NCBI GenBank assembly: GCA_020465985.1
Contig: JAANYP010003878.1
Location: forward strand, 582,001 to 646,000
Direction: 5' to 3'
DNA length: 64,000 nt
Source: Centrapalus pauciflorus
Lineage: Eukaryota > Streptophyta > Magnoliopsida > Asterales > Asteraceae
The position numbers and the translations under genes are program-made. How positions within the stretch are numbered: position 1 is the first letter of the stretch; the number at the start of each line of letters is the position of its first letter. The notes beneath the pieces were generated by a model. That model did no database searches. It saw only the letters and a list, made by a program, of their open reading frames with translations, and was not told where the DNA came from. Positions 58,719 through 64,000 of this stretch are shown here, in pieces.

Positions 58719-61322
58719 GTTGTATCTGATACCATCCTGTGAGACCCTCTGATTTCTCAAAGGTCTCAAGTCTAGGCCCAGTAGCAATGCAATATCAATC
58801 AGGAAACTAAGATAAAATTAACAATTGCGGAAATAAAGTTAATTACAAACAGAGACAGAATTTAAGTAGCAAAGTACAAACATCTAGACTATTACATCAA
58901 ATCACATAATATAAACTAAACCCGAACCCCAAAGCTCTATTATCATCCAAATACCAAGATGTTGAAACAGGTTCTAATGCACTTCAAGCTCTTTCAGATT
59001 CCTGACCTATGTACTAGGTCCAGCCAATCCTTTGCCTTTACCTGAAAAATAATGCAACAACGGGTAAGCTTATTTGCTTAGTGAGAATGTAGAATTTCAC
59101 ATTTAACATGCAATTATGAACGCGGAAGCACATGCACTGCACTCGGCTCATGCACGGCTCAGCTCTATATGCACTGCACTAGGCTCATGCACAGCTCAAT
59201 CTCGAAGGGTCATTGGCCAATTAATGCTCTTTTGATGCGCGACTTTGCTCAGCTCCCAGTTATAAAACTGTTGTTGCTCTTGAGACTTTTAGACAATTTC
59301 ATAAGGAATGCTCGGATGATGATAAATCCATACACACGCATCATTAGTGGGGATCAGCCACGTACTGGGCTAGCTACCAGTAAAAGCTCTATATGGATAT
59401 CATCGAAATGCTCAGCTCTAGCTACCCTCTGTGCTTTCATCACGTAAATCAGCACATCATAAGCCTAACATTAACCCAACACTGAGCAATAGTGATGGAG
59501 TTAAGCTTAACAATCAAACGACTCGTCAATGAAATAGATTCTAGGAGAATAAAGGCTCAGCTCAACAAATCATAGTAAATATACTATGATAATATATATC
59601 AATAAGCTTAAGATCTGAATGCCAATAAAATCAGGATCATGCAACAAAAGTCTCAATTCACATAATATGCTGTTAAAGTGAAATCTACAACTCACAGTTA
59701 CTGGTTATTTGTGCTCTGTTAGTTTCTGGCTCTGGCTCGGTTGCTCACAATCTGTAGTGGATTAGAACCACTATCTGACTTATATCAGACTTTCAGATGC
59801 TCGCCATTTTGCTCGTTGCTCAATCTGTTATTAATATCATTTCTGATATTTATTAGCTCTTATATCATCTGAATAATAAGTATTCAGTGTTCATTCAATT
59901 CATAAGCTCAATGTTCGCTCGTTGATCTTTTAAATTTCTATATCTCATAACTTGATCATTAATTTCATTAAGATCTTTCTTAGCTTTCATTTGCTCAATA
60001 TAATTCTTAAGAAAGCATGTCTAATCATATCATATACTTACTTGATGTTTATATGCTTATAAAGTTGCATTTTCGAAATCTAATCATATGTGATCATGCA
60101 TATATATTCATATGTTTTCTAATTGATGATATTTCTTAAGTTTATAAATTTTGATTTTAATGATTAATCATTCATGTTTATATAAGGAAATCTGTTGTTA
60201 TATTTTGAATCATAAAAACCACATCCGGATTTGGATCTAGGTCATTCGAAATGGCATATCCGAAATTGATATTGGATCCGAATTAAGCACCATCCGAACT
60301 CGGATCATCCGAGTTCGGACCACCTTTCGTCCGAAATGGTACTTGATCCGAAATGATACAAGATCCGAATTAGAAAATATGAATTATGTTTGAATTGAGA
60401 TCCGAACTGGGCATTTCATCCGAAATGGGTGCTTCATCCGAATTCGGGAATCATCCGAATTCGGATCCCGTACTCATAATTTCCCAGAAATTGTTCTTCG
60501 TGTTCTATCTTATATACCTACGGATTTTTCATAAAAATTCCCAAAAGTCCAATTTATCAACATGCAACTAAGAATAATGTTATATTATCATTATTTGGTT
60601 GATTTTATACTATTTTCCTTATCATTAACATCATAATCTGATCAAGATCGTCCAAAATAAGCATTTTTTTGCCAAGAACACAATTTTATCAAAAATTACC
60701 TTTCCTTGCTTATTTTGGACAATCAAACTCATGATTTCTGTTTCTATTACTTCAAATTACTTAATTACATGATTTCAATTCATTTATTCTAACATGCAAC
60801 ACAAATTTATGTTATAAATCTTAAGTTTTCGGTTTCTCACTAAAACCGAACCAATCTTATAAGATTTCGAATTTAAACTAAAGATTACCTCAAATCCTTG
60901 TAGTTTCTTGTTGATTGTTGATATTTGTAACCCCCTTCTTGCCTTAAATCTTCAATTTATGGAACCATTTATGAATTTTCTTGGTGGTTTCTTGTGGTAG
61001 CCGTAGATTAGAGAAAAAGAAGAGAGAGAGTGTGTAAATTTCTTGAATTGAGATAAATGGCATTTAAGCCATTAATTTTAGTTTATACATTAATTTTGAT
61101 AAATACTCATTTAACCCACTTACACTTTGTATTTTACATTTTCTTAATTTTTATCATCTAATTTAATTACCTTAATAATTTATTAATTCATAATTTAAAT
61201 ATTCATATAATTTAATTAAATATTTCAATATTTAATTAAATTATAATTCAAATAATGTAATAAAATTACATTATTGGTTCGATGATCAGATATTAAATTG
61301 GGCTAAAAGTTGGGTTGTTACA
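58718..61322 (-). repeat. LTR B (2.6 kb) of a second minus-strand Ty3-like element
   Basis: The plus strand runs TGTTGTATCTGATACC to GGGTTGTTACA, so TG...CA ends are intact. A polypurine tract and the pol-end motif CTTCGTCCCCGAAGTTAG follow at 61323-61362. It is clearly related to LTR A but diverged. The internal GGCTCATGCAC/GCTCAGCTC units at 59130-59220 are locally repeated. Confidence 0.8.
60220..60475. repeat. Cluster of ATTCGGA / TCCGAAT motifs in LTR B
   Basis: Same arrangement as 55091-55335 in LTR A, although the surrounding sequence has diverged. Confidence 0.8.
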
Positions 61323-61470
61323 GAATGGGCTCCACCACGCACAAACTTCGTCCCCGAAGTTAGATATGTTCGATCAGACTTGGACAGATAGCTTTTATGA
61401 TATTTCTAATTTCCAAGACTAATACAAACCTTTGTGGTGTTTCCACTGAACGAGCACCATCTGTATTTCA
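61323..61470 (-). pseudogene. 3' end of a Ty3-like pol and polypurine tract
   Basis: This resembles 56149-56300 next to LTR A (GAATGGGCTCCACCAC, ACTTCGTCCCCGAAG, CTTTGTGGTGTTTCCACTG). After about 61460 the similarity stops, so nearly all of pol is missing between here and the gag at 63440. Confidence 0.75.
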
Positions 61471-63435
61471 TATCTTTTATTTCTTTGAGATTTTCAAGCA
61501 CAAAACTCAAGTTTCTTTTCAAAATTGTCATTTGATCATTTTAGGAATTCTGATTTATTAATAATATTCTTAATAAATATTAGCTTTAAGTCTTAATCAT
61601 TTCAGATAATAACTCAATACATGAGTTAGCTCATGTATCACTTTCGTTTGATCTTGAGCCATTTACGGCTTTTTAAATCTCTCACTGTATTGTAAAATTT
61701 CATTTGTTATCTTATGCAATCACATAAGAGATTTTTAAGATTTCTGATTATCAGTTATATATTCATTTTGTGGACTTTTGAGATTTAACTTTATATCTCT
61801 TTTCAATTTAACTTGCAGCTCAATATATATAACAATTTGCTCATATCTCTTTTCATTTGCTCTTGAAATAGATACAGAGCTTTTCGGAAGTCTGAAATCT
61901 GTATTTTTATGTTTCATTTATTGATGATGTTTCAATCATCAATCGCTTAACTGATTTCTGATTATGTTGTCTTGTTATGAAGACTTATAATTTTCTTCGC
62001 TTTATCAAACAAATAATATCTATCCTCCGGCGCAACAATCGGAGTCAACTCTTTATGTAGCGACTTCACCTCACCTACCTTGGTCTCAATTTGCGCTGCC
62101 ATATCCGCCAAATCTTTTATGTATGCAGTCTCTCGAGAAGTAAAATCCTCCAAGAAGATCGAATGTTAGAAGCCAAGAATGAGAGTTTGAGGCAAAATGT
62201 TTGAAATGTTGTATTTAGAGCTTGTCGAACAAAACAGAAGTTATAATCGATCACATTTTCTTCGCAACGATTTCAACAGTTGATGAATATTTCAGGCAAT
62301 TCAAAATATGATCAAGAACTTGAAGTGATCATACACTTTCAAATCTTGCAGCAAATAGGAACATTTAACGACATGGAAAACAAATGCGATACAGAATCGA
62401 ATTCCAAGGAACAAGTTGATAGAAATCGACAATTTACTTAGGTTTTCTCGATTTGATTCGTGAGACATAACGACAGATTCTTATTATTGAAGTCAGATCT
62501 CGAGTTACCAGGGTTCCAAAACCGTCTCCACGACTATTTACATCATCTTCTACTTCATCGTCATCGCCTTTCTCTATTAGTTCACTGTGCAATTCGATCA
62601 AGAGGCTTTGACAAAGCAATAGCCTTTGGTTCTGTTTAATTATATGTAAAGACTTATGTTTGACTTTTCATTGGTGAATTTCTGAATTTAAAATCACTTT
62701 ATTCTTTTAACAGAAGCTTTTATTTTATGTGCAGTTAGATAGAATAAATATTCTATATTGGACATCTCACTAGTCTCGCATCGACATAATGAGAATCCAA
62801 CACTTACATCTATAATGACATATGATGAGCTTTTCATTTTATATGCAGTTAGATGGAATAGGAATTCCATTTTAGATATCTCACTAGTCTCGCATCGACA
62901 TAGTGAGAATCCATTCTTACATTTATTTTGGCTTCTGACGGCTTTTCATTAGCCATTCATGGCTAATCGCTTGGCTTAACAAAGTTCTCAATCTATTTCT
63001 TTATTACTCTTGCTTTGTGTCTCTGACTTCTTTGATTTCAATTCAAATTGTCATTCGGTGTTTAACAATTTGATTCAAATACTTTTCTCATTAATATTTA
63101 TTAGATCAACTACTTCTACCCCTGTCTCATTATAAGACACGCTGTAATCTTTCAAATTACAAGGATTTACGAAGTAGCTTGTGTTTTGGATTATATTTTG
63201 ATTTCTTAGAGCTTTTGAATCATACACGATTCAAATTACAATACCTATATTGTTTATAGGTATAATTTCTGATTAGGAAAGTATCTGTATCATAACTTCA
63301 ACTGATACAACCCATATGTCATCCGCATTATTCACTATCGATGACAGGGTTATACAGTTTACTCATTATTTACTTTTGGAATTGATTTTCAGCTGGCAAC
63401 GGAATTAAATCATTTTATCATATAAGAAATTTATT
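61471..63435 (-). other. Interior of the second Ty3-like element, mostly non-coding, two coding-like pieces
   Basis: The sequence is AT-rich. Minus-strand frames 62153-61962 (63 codons; Glu/Lys-rich, likely coiled coil: AQIETKVGEVKSLHKEL) and 62619-62434 (61 codons; LLIELHSELIEKGDDDEVED) look more protein-like than the surroundings. They could be fragments of a captured host gene or a broken element gene; neither is recognised. The stretch 63262-63336 recurs inverted at 51397. Confidence 0.4.
62711..62940. repeat. Direct tandem duplication, 113-bp period
   Basis: AGCTTTT, GCAGTTAGAT and TCTCACTAGTCTCGCATCGA occur twice, 113 bases apart, with few changes. A partial third start is seen near 62930. 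Confidence 0.8.
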
Positions 63436-63439
63436 ATTA

Positions 63440-64000
63440 TTAGTTACCGTTGGGGTCTTTTGGCGTCTCTGGTGTCTCCTCAGCATCTTCAGCAGTTATA
63501 TGGAAAGCTCGCGCCTTTGCTGTAGGTATCATTGTAGTACTCTGTTGAATTGCTCTGCCAACGGGTTGTTCAGGATTAGTAAGCATGCGTGTATTCGGGC
63601 AATGTTTGGCATAATGTCCACGCTCACCACAGTTGTAGCATACGTCGCTTCTTTCTGGGCACTCGTCGCTTCCATGTCCAATCCGGTTACAAGTGTAACA
63701 GGTCACATCTATAGGGTTGCAGCGTCCGCTATGAAATTTGTTACAGCGTTTACATGTTCGCGCTCCTGACTGTATGGAATAAACTCTAGTCTTCTGAGGT
63801 GTAGAAGATGCTTGCGACTGTTGCTGACTAGACTTGGATGAACTGAAGAATCTACTAGAATTCTGTTTCTTAGGTGGAGATGGACAAGTAGGATTTATAG
63901 CCATCGTAACCGGTTCACAACTCGAATCTGTGAATTCCCGCTCCACCATTCTTGCTGCTTCCACTATACTAAGATACGTTTTGAACTTTATGCTACTCAT
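63440..64000 (-). pseudogene. Ty3-like gag, C-terminal part with zinc knuckles, runs off the window
   Basis: The frame of 186 codons reads in from the window edge; an ATG at its first codon is probably internal to a longer gag. Three Cys/His clusters follow a Ser/Gln/Pro-rich linker: CKRCNKFHSGRC, CYTCNRIGHGSDEC and CYNCGERGHYAKHC; the last two are canonical CX2CX4HX4C. Such knuckles bind element RNA during packaging. It ends EDAEETPETPKDPNGN with a stop at 63440; no protease follows in frame. It belongs with LTR B by order and strand. Confidence 0.85.

Noticed and set aside
63500..63769. 89-codon plus-strand frame over gag
   Set aside because: Antisense to the zinc-knuckle gag frame.

Overview
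The window is nuclear DNA of a flowering plant, most likely a eudicot. It is AT-rich, genes carry spliceosomal introns, microRNA171 has a target site here, and plant Copia, Ty3, Helitron, MULE and hAT elements dominate. The repeat style recalls Asteraceae, but the sequence alone does not prove that.

Layout. 1-5362: a non-autonomous LTR retrotransposon with 2.7-kb LTRs and a 0.8-kb non-coding interior, cut by the window start. It sits inside one LTR of a minus-strand Copia element (5363-9808) whose gag-pol carries stops and a frameshift. 9.8-25 kb: a mosaic of DNA transposons. It holds a MULE with ~0.6-kb terminal inverted repeats, MITEs nested in (TA)n tracts, two small Helitrons with hairpin-CTAG ends, and a hAT element with a perfect 8-bp target duplication.

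25298-27403: the one clear host gene, an intronless HAM-type GRAS transcription factor (SCL6/22/27 group) with a perfect miR171 site. 27.9-35.2 kb: more MITEs, SINE-like heads, a second MULE with a perfect 9-bp target duplication, and a foldback element.

35649-40351: three small intron-rich plus-strand genes, assembled here by hand from exons. All their introns are phase 0. Two end in acidic tails with SUMO-interaction-like motifs. The first carries two SUMO-acceptor-like motifs and is broken by a 25-bp tandem duplication. I know no family for them. They are the best candidate in the window for something undescribed.

40.4-48 kb: AT-rich DNA with a ~200-bp tandem repeat and a large (TA)n/(TATG)n block. 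48126-51396: the Rep half of a Helitron RepHel gene (four exons), cut off before the helicase by Ty3-derived DNA. 51.4-64 kb: rearranged Ty3/chromovirus-like elements. The key structure is a 2,223-bp inverted repeat of pol (51529-53751 and 56496-58718). The arms align without any offset I could detect, and I saw one substitution; an intron-like 89-bp segment lies in reverse transcriptase in both arms. Two long related LTRs and a gag fragment with zinc knuckles complete the region.

All calls come from reading the sequence; no database search was run.
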